A DNA stretch of 64,000 nucleotides from NCBI GenBank assembly GCA_023228705.1, contig JALOAS010000003.1:13113-77112 (forward strand). The letters are read 5' to 3'. This document shows, piece after piece, positions 1 to 9,034 of this stretch; the stretch's first letter is position 1, and every line of letters starts with the position of its first letter. The notes below the pieces were generated by a model that worked only from the letters and a program-made list of their open reading frames with translations, was not told where the DNA came from and did no database searches. The position numbers were made by a program, and so were the translations under genes. This DNA comes from Ottowia sp. (GTDB lineage: Bacteria; Pseudomonadota; Gammaproteobacteria; Burkholderiales; Burkholderiaceae_C).

Positions 1-1
1 A

Positions 2-2002
2 GAGGTGCCGATCTACCTGTACGGCGAAACCAAGACCAGCCGGCACCTGCCCAACGACGTGCTGCGCGAGCTGCACGGGTTCATCCACATGTTCGAGGAC
101 ACGCCGGACTTCGTGGCGCGGCACATCATTCGCGAGGCCAAGAACTATCTGGAGGGCATAAAGCCGCCCTTTTTCAAGGCGCTGCTGGACTACGCCGCCG
201 ACGGCTCGTATTCCTGGCACTGCCCGGGCCACTCTGGCGGCGTCGCGTTCCTGAAGTCGCCGATCGGGCAGATGTACCACCAGTTCTACGGCGAGAACAT
301 GCTGCGCGCCGACGTCTGCAACTCGGTGGAGGAGCTGGGCCAGCTGCTGGACCACGACGGCGCGGTGGGGCAGAGCGAGCGCAATGCGGCGCGCATCTTC
401 AATGCCGATCACTGTTTCTTCGTGACCAACGGCACCAGCACGTCCAACAAGATGGTCTGGCACCACGTGGTAGCGCCGGGCGACGTGGTGGTGGTCGACC
501 GCAACTGCCACAAGAGCATCCTGCACGCCATCATCATGACCGGCGCCATCCCGGTGTTCCTGCGCCCCACGCGCAATCACTTTGGCATCATCGGGCCCAT
601 TCCCAAGAGCCAGTTCACGCGCGCGGCCATCCGCGCCAAGATCCGCGCCAACCCGCTGCTGCGGCACCTGGACGCGGACCAGGTGCAGCCGCGCATCCTG
701 TCGCTGACGCAGTCCACGTACGACGGCGTCATATACAACACGGAGACGATCAAGAAGCAGCTTGACGGCTACGTCGGGTCGCTGCACTTTGACGAGGCGT
801 GGATCCCGCACGCGGCCTGCCATCCGTTTTATGGCAGCTACCACGCCATGGGCAAGAATCGCGTGCGCCCCAAGGAAGCCGTGGTTTACGCCACCCAGTC
901 CATCCACAAGCTGCTGGCCGGCATCAGCCAGGCGAGCCAGGTGCTGGTACAGGACTCGCAGCACGTCAAGCTGGACCGCTACCTGTTCAACGAGGCGTAC
1001 CTGATGCACGCCTCGACCAGCCCGCAGTACAGCATCATCGCCAGCTGCGACGTGGCCGCGGCCATGATGGAGCCGCCCGGCGGCAGCACCATGGTGGCCG
1101 AGAGCCTGCTTGAGTCCATGGACTTCCGGCGCGCCATGCGCAAGGTGGAGCAGGACTATGGCGCCGACAGCTGGTGGTTCAAGGTCTGGGGCCCCGACGC
1201 CCTGGTTGAGGAGGACATAGGCGAGGCGGCCGACTGGGTCATCCAGGCGAGCCGGGCGCAGGCCAAGACCTGGCACGGCTTTGGCAAGGTGGCGGCCGGG
1301 TTCAACATGCTGGACCCCATCAAGGCGACGATTGTCACGCCGGGGCTCAACCTGGACGGCAAGTTCGACAAGACCGGCATCCCGGCCAGCATCGTCAGCA
1401 AGTATCTGGCCGAGCACGGGGTGGTGGTCGAGAAAACAGGCTTGTACAGCATCTTCATCATGTTTACCATCGGCATTACCAAGGGGCGATGGAACACCCT
1501 GGTGGCCGACCTGCAACAGTTCAAGGACGACTATGACCGAAACCAGCCGTTGTGGCGCGTCATGCCCGAGTTCTGCGCCGGGAACCGGCGCTACGAGGGC
1601 ATGGGGCTGCGCGACCTGTGCCAGCAGGTGCACGAGCTGTACGCGCGCTATGACATTGCGCGCCTGACCACCGACATGTACCTGTCCGAGCTCAAGCCGC
1701 GCATGGTGCCTGCCGATGCGTATGCCTGCATTGCCCGCAAGCAGGTGGAGCGCGTGCCGGTTGACGAACTGGAGGGGCGCGTGGCGACCAGCCTCATCAC
1801 GCCATACCCGCCCGGCATTCCGCTGCTGATCCCCGGCGAGGCATTCAACCGGAAGATCGTGGATTACCTCAAGTTTGCACGCGAGTTCTCAAGCGTCTGC
1901 CCCGGCTTTGAAACCGACATCCACGGCTTGGTAGAGTGGGAGGACGACGATGGGCAAAAGCGGTATTTTGCCGACTGCGTGGCCGAGCAAGCCCTTTCCT
2001 GA
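2..2002 (+). CDS. Biodegradative-type arginine/lysine/ornithine decarboxylase, 5' end outside window
   Basis: PLP-dependent fold-type I basic amino acid decarboxylase, which turns arginine, lysine or ornithine into a polyamine or diamine plus CO2 while consuming a proton. The frame is open to the left edge and family members are about 750 residues, so the GTG at position 5 is taken as an internal codon and about 80-90 N-terminal residues are missing. Visible are WHCPGHSGG near the start of the catalytic domain, FDEAW, and SIHKLLAG at 908-910, whose lysine (residue 302 counted from the GTG) is the expected Schiff-base lysine. The C-terminal PYPPGIP and LLIPGE motifs are intact. Substrate cannot be assigned from sequence alone. 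The YdcH-like gene starts 46 bases downstream. Confidence 0.9.
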   Translation, partial: EVPIYLYGETKTSRHLPNDVLRELHGFIHMFEDTPDFVARHIIREAKNYLEGIKPPFFKALLDYAADGSYSWHCPGHSGGVAFLKSPIGQMYHQFYGENMLRADVCNSVEELGQLLDHDGAVGQSERNAARIFNADHCFFVTNGTSTSNKMVWHHVVAPGDVVVVDRNCHKSILHAIIMTGAIPVFLRPTRNHFGIIGPIPKSQFTRAAIRAKIRANPLLRHLDADQVQPRILSLTQSTYDGVIYNTETIKKQLDGYVGSLHFDEAWIPHAACHPFYGSYHAMGKNRVRPKEAVVYATQSIHKLLAGISQASQVLVQDSQHVKLDRYLFNEAYLMHASTSPQYSIIASCDVAAAMMEPPGGSTMVAESLLESMDFRRAMRKVEQDYGADSWWFKVWGPDALVEEDIGEAADWVIQASRAQAKTWHGFGKVAAGFNMLDPIKATIVTPGLNLDGKFDKTGIPASIVSKYLAEHGVVVEKTGLYSIFIMFTIGITKGRWNTLVADLQQFKDDYDRNQPLWRVMPEFCAGNRRYEGMGLRDLCQQVHELYARYDIARLTTDMYLSELKPRMVPADAYACIARKQVERVPVDELEGRVATSLITPYPPGIPLLIPGEAFNRKIVDYLKFAREFSSVCPGFETDIHGLVEWEDDDGQKRYFADCVAEQALS

Positions 2003-2047
2003 CGAGGAGCCGCCTGTTGAATCCAGGAAGAGACAAAAGGAGAGTTC

Positions 2048-2272
2048 ATGTTTTCTGAATACAGCGACCTCATCGCCCGACTGAAGGTCGAGGGCACGCA
2101 CCACCGCGCCTTGCACCTGATCGCCCGGCACGAGGAGCTGGACCAGCAAATCGCCGGCATGGAAGGGCGCAACGCCAGCATTTCGCATGCGGAGATCGGC
2201 GCGCTGAAAAAGGAGAAGCTGCGCGTCAAGGACGAGTTGTACGCGCTGCTGCGCGAGCTGGCCAACGCCTGA
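2048..2272 (+). CDS. YdcH/DUF465 family small protein
   Basis: 74-residue charged, helical protein of the DUF465/YdcH family. It is a predicted helical hairpin with no known enzymatic activity. The segment HHRALHLIARHEELDQQI near residues 18-35 and the conserved LKKEKLRVKDEL near the C-terminus are family hallmarks. An AGGAG sits five bases before the ATG. It lies just behind the decarboxylase and may be cotranscribed with it. Cellular role unknown. Confidence 0.85.
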   Translation: MFSEYSDLIARLKVEGTHHRALHLIARHEELDQQIAGMEGRNASISHAEIGALKKEKLRVKDELYALLRELANA

Positions 2273-2389
2273 ACTGCCTTGACCTCATGCCCCACGCCGG
2301 ACCAGCGGCCGGCGCGGCTGCCCCGGCAGCAAGCCTGTTCCTTGTGGGGCTGGATGCGTCTGCCGACGCCTGCAGGCGCGGGGCGGTAT

Positions 2390-3193
2390 TCAGTCGACCA
2401 TATCGGCAGACAGCCCGGCAGTCTGGCTGAAACCGGCATCCACGTAAGTGATCTCGGCCGTCACGCCGGCAGCAAGATCGGAGAGCAGGAACGCGGCCAC
2501 GTTGCCCACGTCGTCTATGGTCACGTTGCGCCGCAGCGGCGCCGCCTGCGCCACGTAGCCCAGCAACTTGCCAAAGTCCCTGATGCCGCTGGCGGCCAGC
2601 GTCCGGATGGGGCCGGCGCTGATGGCGTTGACGCGGATGCCGCGGCTGCCCAGCGCCTCGGCCAGGTAGCGCACGCTGGCTTCCAGCGACGCCTTGGCCA
2701 GTCCCATGGTGTTGTAGTTGGGGATGCTGCGCAGCGCGCCCAGGTAGGTCATGGTCAGCAGCGCCGCGCGGTCGCTGAGGTGGGGCAGCGCCGCCTTGGC
2801 CATGGCGGCAAAGCTGTACGCGCTGATGTCGTGCGCAATGCGATAATTTTCCCGGCTCAGGCCGTCAAGGAAATTGCCGGCGATGGCTTCGCGCGGCGCA
2901 AAGCCGATGGCGTGCACGAATCCGTCAAACTGCGGCCAGGCCTGGGCCAGGTCGCGGAACATGGCGTCTATCTGCTCGTCGCTGCCCACGTCGCAGTCAA
3001 AGAGCAGGTCCGAGTCAAAATCCGCAGCCAGGCCGGCGATGCGGTCCCGGAAGCGCTCGCCCACGTAGCTGAACGCAAGCTCGGCACCCTGCGCATGGCA
3101 GGCCCGGGCAATACCATAGGCGATTGAGCGATTGGACAGGACGCCGCTGATGAGCAGCTTCTTGCCTGCCAGAAATCCAGTTTTGTCTGTCAT
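2390..3193 (-). CDS. fabI: Enoyl-[acyl-carrier-protein] reductase (NADH), FabI
   Basis: Catalyses the last reductive step of each fatty-acid elongation cycle (trans-2-enoyl-ACP to acyl-ACP) in the cytoplasm. 267 residues, close to the usual 260. The short-chain dehydrogenase fold shows the FabI-type nucleotide motif GVLSNRSIAYGIA (residues 17-29) and the catalytic pair Tyr160-x6-Lys167 in YNTMGLAK. This start is preferred over an upstream one at 3253 because a GGGAG lies eight bases before it and because the protein then begins MTDKTGFLAGKK, like the family. Its start codon overlaps, on the other strand, the likely start of the peptide-binding protein gene, so the two divergent genes have no space between them. 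It is a standalone gene converging on the YdcH-like gene. Confidence 0.95.
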   Translation of the reverse strand: MTDKTGFLAGKKLLISGVLSNRSIAYGIARACHAQGAELAFSYVGERFRDRIAGLAADFDSDLLFDCDVGSDEQIDAMFRDLAQAWPQFDGFVHAIGFAPREAIAGNFLDGLSRENYRIAHDISAYSFAAMAKAALPHLSDRAALLTMTYLGALRSIPNYNTMGLAKASLEASVRYLAEALGSRGIRVNAISAGPIRTLAASGIRDFGKLLGYVAQAAPLRRNVTIDDVGNVAAFLLSDLAAGVTAEITYVDAGFSQTAGLSADMVD

Positions 3194-5051
3194 GCATTTT
3201 TCTCCCGGTGGATCCTTCGCGAGGCATTGTCGCACGTGCATTTGGCTGCTCATGGCGGCGCTTCTGGCGCTGGCGACGCCGGCGGCCTGGGCGGCGCACG
3301 GCTACGTGCTGTGGGGCGAGCTCAAGTACCCGGCCGGATTCGAGCACTTTGACTACGTCAACGCCGATGCGCCCAAGGGCGGGGAGATCCGGCTGGTTGG
3401 CAACTCGCGGGCGTCTGCATTTGACAAGTTCAATCCGTTCACCATGAAGGGCAGCGCACCCACGTACCTGACGGACCTGATGTTTGACACGCTGCTGACC
3501 GGCTCGCTGGACGAGCTGGGCAGCGGCTACGGGTTGCTGGCCGAAGACGTGCAGGTGGCTGCCGACGGCCTCTCGGCCACGTTCACGATCCGCCCGCAAG
3601 CGCGGTTCCACAATGGCGACCCGGTGCGCGCGGAAGACGTCAAGTACACGTTTGACACGCTGGTGGGCCCGTACGTCATTCCCGGCTACCGGACCATCCT
3701 CATCGACGTGGAAGGCGTTGACGTGCTGGCCGAGCGCAGCGTGCGGTTCCGCTTCGTGCAACCCAACCGCGAGCTTCCGCTGGTGGTGGGCGGCCTGCCC
3801 ATCTTCAGCCACAAGTGGGGCGAGGGCAAGCCCTTTGACGAGGTGGTCACCGACGTGCCCATCGGTTCGGGCCCGTACCGGATCGACACGGTCAAGTTTG
3901 GCAAGGACATCACCTTTGTGCGCGATCCCGACTACTGGGCGCGCGACCTCAACGTCAAGCGCGGGGTCAACAACTTTGACCGCGTCCAGATCAAGATCTA
4001 CCGGGACAATACGGCGCGGCTGGAGGCGCTCAAGGCCGGCGAGTTTGACCTCATGGCGTTTTATTCGGCCGGCGACTGGGCGCGGCGCGTCGACGGCCGC
4101 AAGTTCCGCACCGGCGAGCTGGTCAAGGGTGAGTTCCCGCACAAGCTGCCCACCGGATTCCAGAGCTACGTGCTCAATACGCGGCGGCCCTTCCTGCAGG
4201 ACCGGCGCGTGCGCGAAGCACTGGGGCTGGCCATCGATTTCCAGTGGATGAACCGGCAGATGTTCTACAACGCGTACCGGCGCGTGCGCGGCATCTTTGG
4301 CAACACGCCCTGCGAGTCCCACGGCCGTCCCGGCCCGCGCGAGCTGGCGCTGATGGAGCCGCTGCGCCAGTGGATCCCGCCGGAGGCGTTTGGTCCTGCG
4401 TTTGAGCCGCCCCGCACGGACCGGCCGGCCGATCCGGCCGTGGGCGGCCTGCGCGAGAACCTACGCAAGGCGCGTGACCTGCTGGAGGAAGCCGGCTGGA
4501 CGGTGCGGGACGGCGCGCTGAAGAACGCCGCCGGGCAGCCGCTGGTGCTCGAGTACCTGGACAGCAGCGAGGGCGGCGTGCGCGTGGTCAGCGCCTGGAT
4601 GCGCAACCTGGACAAGCTTGGCATCACGCTCAGATACCACGCCGTTGACTTTGCGCTGTACCAGCAGCGCCTGCAAACGTTTGACTTTGACGTGACGACC
4701 ATTGCCTTCCCGGGCACGCCCAACCCCGGGCAGGAGTACGCGGACCTGTTTGGCAGCGAGGCCGCGGACACCGACGATTCAAGCAACCTGGCTGGCGTCA
4801 AGAACCCGGCAGTCGACACGCTGATTGCCGACATGGTCAGCGCCAAGACCGAGCCCGAGTACCGCGCGGCCTGCCGTGCGCTGGAGCGCGTCATTGCCTG
4901 GGGCTACTACATGTTGCCGCAGTGGTACAACCCGGTGCACCGGCTGGCGTACAACGCGTGGCGGCTGCGCAAGCCGCAGACGGTGCCGCCTTATTTCCAG
5001 GGCGAGAGCTGGGCCATGGAAACCTGGTGGGCCAGCGCCAGCCAGCGCTGA
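3192..5051 (+). CDS. yejA: Periplasmic oligopeptide-binding protein, YejA-like (SBP family 5)
   Basis: Extracellular solute-binding protein of the peptide/nickel family 5, probably delivering oligopeptides to the YejBEF-type permease encoded at 7976-11770. From this start it has 619 residues. The N-terminus has Arg residues, a hydrophobic stretch (WLLMAALLALATPA) and an AWA-A cleavage site near residue 34, a typical Sec signal peptide. The mature part carries the family pattern LKYPAGFEHFDYVN and a C-terminal PQWYNPVHR segment. Start choice is uncertain: this ATG overlaps the fabI start in opposite orientation and lacks a clear Shine-Dalgarno. An ATG at 3252 would leave a very short signal peptide. 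Many relatives have two such proteins in tandem; only one is seen here. Confidence 0.87.
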   Translation: MHFSPGGSFARHCRTCIWLLMAALLALATPAAWAAHGYVLWGELKYPAGFEHFDYVNADAPKGGEIRLVGNSRASAFDKFNPFTMKGSAPTYLTDLMFDTLLTGSLDELGSGYGLLAEDVQVAADGLSATFTIRPQARFHNGDPVRAEDVKYTFDTLVGPYVIPGYRTILIDVEGVDVLAERSVRFRFVQPNRELPLVVGGLPIFSHKWGEGKPFDEVVTDVPIGSGPYRIDTVKFGKDITFVRDPDYWARDLNVKRGVNNFDRVQIKIYRDNTARLEALKAGEFDLMAFYSAGDWARRVDGRKFRTGELVKGEFPHKLPTGFQSYVLNTRRPFLQDRRVREALGLAIDFQWMNRQMFYNAYRRVRGIFGNTPCESHGRPGPRELALMEPLRQWIPPEAFGPAFEPPRTDRPADPAVGGLRENLRKARDLLEEAGWTVRDGALKNAAGQPLVLEYLDSSEGGVRVVSAWMRNLDKLGITLRYHAVDFALYQQRLQTFDFDVTTIAFPGTPNPGQEYADLFGSEAADTDDSSNLAGVKNPAVDTLIADMVSAKTEPEYRAACRALERVIAWGYYMLPQWYNPVHRLAYNAWRLRKPQTVPPYFQGESWAMETWWASASQR

Positions 5052-5268
5052 GTCGCGCGGCAGGGCGGTCCCGCAAGTGCCACAACACGTCAAGCCCGGA
5101 CTGCGGATGCGCGCGCGACGGACGCCAGACGCGGCCCATCCTGTTGCCCCGAGAGCCGGCCATCGGGGTGGTACGATCAATCCTCCTGATGCCAAGGGCG
5201 TGAAGGCGCAGCTGGGAACCTGGATGCCAGCCAGCATGGCGCCCATCCGGCGGCGCGGCCCTGCCACC

Positions 5269-6483
5269 ATGAAAAAACCGCCGGCATTCCAGTTTCTCAG
5301 GATCCAGCTCCAGCGCCTGCACCACGCCGTGCATGGGCGCCTGTGGTTTCCGCACGTGCCGCTGGCGCTGCTGCTTGGCGCGGGCGGCGTGGGATTGCTG
5401 CACGCCGAGCTGGGCAGCACCTGGCAGCCGTTGCTGCGCAGCCTGCTCAGCGGTCACGCCGACCTGGATCCGGCGCTGCTTCCGCCGCTGCTGATCGGGC
5501 TGGCCACCGTGGTCATGGCGCTGGGCCTGCTGTTCCGCTCGCGACTGGCCTGGGTCATGGCCTTGCTGCTCGCTGCCACGGCGGCAGTCAGCATGCTGTT
5601 CGGGACGCACCGCAGCGGTCATGCGCTGCTGGTTTATTTCGTGCTCATGCTGGTGCTGCTGCTCATGGCGTGGCGGCAGTTCGACCACGCCTCCATTGCC
5701 GCCAGCACGCTGTTTGCGCTGACCTCGGTCGTCATGCTGCTGCTGTACGCAACGTTTGGCATCTACTACCTCGGGCCGGAATTCACCCCGCCCGTGGCCG
5801 ACCTGGTCACTGCCTTCTATCTTGCGATCGTCACCATGACAACGGTCGGCTATGGCGACATCTCGCCCGTCACGGCCGAATCCCGGCTGTTCACCGTCTC
5901 GGTCATCATCCTGGGCGTGGCCGTGTTTGCCACGGCGCTGACCGCCGTGATTGCGCCCATGGTCAGCCACAGCCTGCAACGCATCGTCAGCCGCGAGGGA
6001 AAGCGCATGAAACGTGAAAATCACTTTGTCGTCATCGGCAACTCGCCGCTGGCGGTCAACACCTGCCGCGAGCTGGCACGGCGCGGCCAGCCGGTGACGC
6101 GCGTGCTGAGGCAGTTGCCCGAGGACAGCGCGGAACCGCGTTTTGATGCCGTTGCCGGCGACCCGGGCAATGTCGACGTGCTGCGCCAGGCCGGCGCCGA
6201 CAAGGCCATCGCGGTGCTTGCCATGCTGGACGACGACTCGGAAAATGCCTTTGCCATCCTGGCCGCGCGCGAGCTGGGCGGCGGTGCGCGCACGGTTGCC
6301 GCGGTCAATGATTCGCAGCACCTGGGCCGCATCAAGCTGGTGCAGCCGGACGTGATCATTGCACCGCAGATTCTCGGGGGCGAGCTGGCGGCCATGCTCC
6401 TGTGCGGCGAGGATGTGTCGTCCGAATACGTCATGCAGCGCGTGTTCCAGACCATTGCCGAGCCGGGCGATGCTGCTGCATGA
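5269..6483 (+). CDS. Kch-type voltage-gated-like potassium channel with RCK/TrkA-N domain
   Basis: Inner-membrane potassium channel subunit, about 404 residues, similar in length and plan to E. coli Kch. Around six hydrophobic segments fill residues 25-215. The pore loop holds the K+ selectivity filter TVGYGD at residues 192-197. After KRMKREN (about residue 245) comes a cytoplasmic Rossmann-type RCK domain starting FVVIGNSPLA. It probably controls K+ flux in response to a ligand or nucleotide. In-frame ATGs at 5224 and 5236 are alternative starts; a GGGA precedes 5224. It lies between yejA and an MscS-family gene in the same direction, breaking up the peptide-transport genes. Confidence 0.9.
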   Translation: MKKPPAFQFLRIQLQRLHHAVHGRLWFPHVPLALLLGAGGVGLLHAELGSTWQPLLRSLLSGHADLDPALLPPLLIGLATVVMALGLLFRSRLAWVMALLLAATAAVSMLFGTHRSGHALLVYFVLMLVLLLMAWRQFDHASIAASTLFALTSVVMLLLYATFGIYYLGPEFTPPVADLVTAFYLAIVTMTTVGYGDISPVTAESRLFTVSVIILGVAVFATALTAVIAPMVSHSLQRIVSREGKRMKRENHFVVIGNSPLAVNTCRELARRGQPVTRVLRQLPEDSAEPRFDAVAGDPGNVDVLRQAGADKAIAVLAMLDDDSENAFAILAARELGGGARTVAAVNDSQHLGRIKLVQPDVIIAPQILGGELAAMLLCGEDVSSEYVMQRVFQTIAEPGDAAA

Positions 6484-6519
6484 TGTGGCGTTTTGATCTT
6501 TGACGGAGGTGAGTGGTTC

Positions 6520-7617
6520 ATGCGTGACGCGATCTGGCAGACCCAATGGCTGGGCAATTCGCTGGCTGCCTGGCTCGCTGCCGCGGTCGGCGTGGCCGTT
6601 GCCTACGGCCTGATCCGGCTGCTCGTGCAACTGGCCGCGACGCGGTTGCTGGCGATTGCCGAGCACCGGCCGGGCCGCTACACCGCGGTTGCCGCGGCCG
6701 TGGTGCAGGCCACGCGCCACGGCCTGCTGCTGTTGCTGGCGCTGGCCGTCGCTGCCAGCTTCCTGCAACTGCCGGCCCGCGTCGACGCGCTGCTGCCCAG
6801 GCTGATTGCGCTGCTGGTGGGCTTGCAGGTGGCGTTCTGGCTGTCGCGGCTGGTCTCCGCCGCGCTCGACCCGGTGGCGCAACCGGGCGCGGGCGCACGC
6901 GCGCACAATGCGGTGATTTTCGGATTGCTGAGCTGGATGGGGCAGCTGGTGGTCTGGGTGGTGTTGTTGCTGGCCATCCTCAGCAACGCCGGCGTCAACG
7001 TCAACACGTTTGTCGCCAGCCTCGGCGTGGGTGGTATCGCGGTGGCCCTCGCGGCCCAGAACGTGCTGGGCGATTTGTTTGCATCGGTCAGCATAGGCCT
7101 GGACAAGCCGTTCGTGGTCGGCGACTACATTGCCTTTGATGGCAACAGCGGCACGGTGCAGCGCGTGGGCATCAAGAGCACGCGCATTGCCGCGCTGTCC
7201 GGCGAGGAGATCGCCGTATCCAACACGCAGCTGCTCGGCCAGCGCATCCACAACTACGCGCGCATGCGCGAGCGGCGCATTGCCTTTGGCTTTCGCGTCG
7301 CGACCGATACGCCCCGGGACAAGGTGGAGCGCATCGTTTCCGGCGTACGCGAGCTGCTGAGCAACGATGCGCGCGTGCGGCTGGACCGCGGCCACATGAC
7401 CGGCTTTGGCGAATGGTCGCTGGACTTCGAGTTTGTCTATTACATGCTGGACCCGGGCTTTGCGGTGTACCGGGACACGCAGCAGGACATCAACCTGGGA
7501 ATCATGGCGCTGCTTGAAGAATTGCAGGTGCCGCTGGCCATACCTGCGCGCGTCGTGCGCGAGGCCGCGGCCCCAGCGCCTGGCGCGCGGCCGGCCACGC
7601 CGCAGGCCAGCGCCTGA
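6520..7617 (+). CDS. MscS-family small-conductance mechanosensitive channel
   Basis: 365-residue inner-membrane channel of the MscS family, expected to open under membrane tension and release solutes during hypo-osmotic shock. There are several N-terminal hydrophobic segments. Then comes the pore helix and beta domain with the family signature GVGGIAVALAAQNVLGDLF followed by GLDKPFVVGDYI. The ATG is chosen because GGAGGT lies nine bases upstream; a TTG nine codons earlier is less likely. The C-terminal 20 residues are Ala/Pro-rich. It follows the potassium channel by 36 bases, and the two probably form an osmotic-stress pair. Confidence 0.9.
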   Translation: MRDAIWQTQWLGNSLAAWLAAAVGVAVAYGLIRLLVQLAATRLLAIAEHRPGRYTAVAAAVVQATRHGLLLLLALAVAASFLQLPARVDALLPRLIALLVGLQVAFWLSRLVSAALDPVAQPGAGARAHNAVIFGLLSWMGQLVVWVVLLLAILSNAGVNVNTFVASLGVGGIAVALAAQNVLGDLFASVSIGLDKPFVVGDYIAFDGNSGTVQRVGIKSTRIAALSGEEIAVSNTQLLGQRIHNYARMRERRIAFGFRVATDTPRDKVERIVSGVRELLSNDARVRLDRGHMTGFGEWSLDFEFVYYMLDPGFAVYRDTQQDINLGIMALLEELQVPLAIPARVVREAAAPAPGARPATPQASA

Positions 7618-7975
7618 ATCTTTGCCGCCCATGCTGGCCCGTGGCGGATGGCTGCGCCTGTCCGTCAGCTGCAGCCGCCTTCCGCATGTGGCGCCATTCT
7701 CGGCAGCGTGCCCGTGCGCGCTGGCGCCGGCGGTGCCTGATTTGCGGTGTTTTGCACGCAAGCCCTGTCTCGTCGCCGCGACGGGATTGGCCCGTACGCA
7801 TGGGGCCGCCGCGTGGCTCGGGTCACCGCCCCGGTACACGACAGGCCGGCGTCCGCTCTGTGCGATGATGCGGCGTTGCTGCCTCCGGGGTCGCCGGTGG
7901 CGCCCAGGCGGCGTCGGTCACGCGCTGCTGCTGGAGCGGCCTGCGCAGCCGTAACACCCCAAAATCGCCCAACCC
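7618..7975. other. Intergenic gap upstream of yejB, no gene seen
   Basis: 358 bases between the MscS-family gene and yejB. Open frames here have no recognisable family, signal or start signal and look like high-GC background. No T-tract terminator or convincing promoter pair was seen. A promoter for yejBEF would be expected in this stretch because the gap separates it from the channel genes. Confidence 0.4.
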
Positions 7976-9034
7976 ATGCTTGCCTACGCGCTGAAACGGA
8001 TCCTGCTGATGGTGCCCACGCTGTTCGGCGTGCTGTTGCTGACCTTTGCCGTCATCCAGTTCGTGCCGGGCGGACCCGTGGAGCAGTACCTGGCCGAAGC
8101 CAAGGCCGGCGTGGGTGCCGCGGGCGGCCGGGGTGCGGTGGGCGGCGTCAGCAGCGACAGCGGCGGCCTCACGTACCGCGGCGCGCGCGGCGTGGATCCG
8201 GCGCGGCTGGAGCAGATCAAGGCACTCTACGGCTTTGACAAGTCGGCGCCGCAGCGCTTCGTGCAGATGATCGGCCAGTTTGCGCGCTTTGACCTGGGGC
8301 GCAGCTTCTTTCACAACAAGGATGTCTGGCAGCTGATCCAGGAGAAGCTGCCGGTGTCGATCAGCCTGGGCCTGTGGACCTTTGTCCTGAGCTACCTGAT
8401 CAGCGTGCCGCTGGGCGTGGCCAAGGCCATGCGCGCGGGATCGCGCTTTGACCTGGTGACGACGCTGATCGTGCTCGTGGGCTACGCCATTCCCGGGTTC
8501 GTGCTGGGCGTGGCGCTGCTGGTCATCTTTGGCGGCCAGCTGCAGTGGTTCCCGCTGCGCGGACTGACGTCGCCCAATTTCAGCGAGCTGAGCCTGCTGG
8601 GCAAGGTGGTCGACTACCTGTGGCACATCACGCTGCCGGTGACGTCCATGGTGGCCGGCAGCTTTGCCGTGACCGCCATGCTGACCAAGAACTCGGTGCT
8701 GGAGGAAATCCGCAAGCAGTATGTTCTGACCGCGCGCGCCAAGGGCCTGAGCGAGCGCCAGGTGCTGTGGAAGCACGTGTTCCGCAACGCGCTGATCCCC
8801 ATCATCACCGGGTTCCCGGCGGCGTTCATCGGCGCGTTCTTCACCGGGGCGTTGCTCATAGAGACGCTGTTTTCCCTGGACGGGCTGGGCCTGCTCAGCT
8901 ACGAGAGCGTGATCCGGCGCGACTATCCCGTCGTGCTCGGGACGCTGTACCTGTTCACCCTGATCGGCCTCGTCACCAAGCTGATCAACGACCTGAGCTA
9001 CGTCTGGGTCGATCCGCGCGTGAAGTTTGACTGA
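7976..9034 (+). CDS. yejB: ABC peptide transporter permease, YejB-like
   Basis: First inner-membrane permease of a YejABEF-type peptide importer (the family that also takes up microcin C in E. coli). 352 residues. It starts with the typical MLAYALKRILLMVPTLFG membrane helix and has six predicted transmembrane segments. The EAA loop is recognisable around YVLTARAKGLSERQVLWKH, which contacts the ATPase. A Gly/Ala/Ser-rich insert around residues 44-60 lies in the first periplasmic loop. The stop overlaps the yejE start by one base (TGATG), so translation is probably coupled. Confidence 0.93.
   Translation: MLAYALKRILLMVPTLFGVLLLTFAVIQFVPGGPVEQYLAEAKAGVGAAGGRGAVGGVSSDSGGLTYRGARGVDPARLEQIKALYGFDKSAPQRFVQMIGQFARFDLGRSFFHNKDVWQLIQEKLPVSISLGLWTFVLSYLISVPLGVAKAMRAGSRFDLVTTLIVLVGYAIPGFVLGVALLVIFGGQLQWFPLRGLTSPNFSELSLLGKVVDYLWHITLPVTSMVAGSFAVTAMLTKNSVLEEIRKQYVLTARAKGLSERQVLWKHVFRNALIPIITGFPAAFIGAFFTGALLIETLFSLDGLGLLSYESVIRRDYPVVLGTLYLFTLIGLVTKLINDLSYVWVDPRVKFD

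Noticed and set aside
4891..7839. Very long open frame of 982 codons on the minus strand
   Set aside because: It lies antisense to the Kch, MscS and YejA genes, which have clear families. Its translation is low-complexity Gln/Arg/His-rich, a usual artefact of high-GC DNA.
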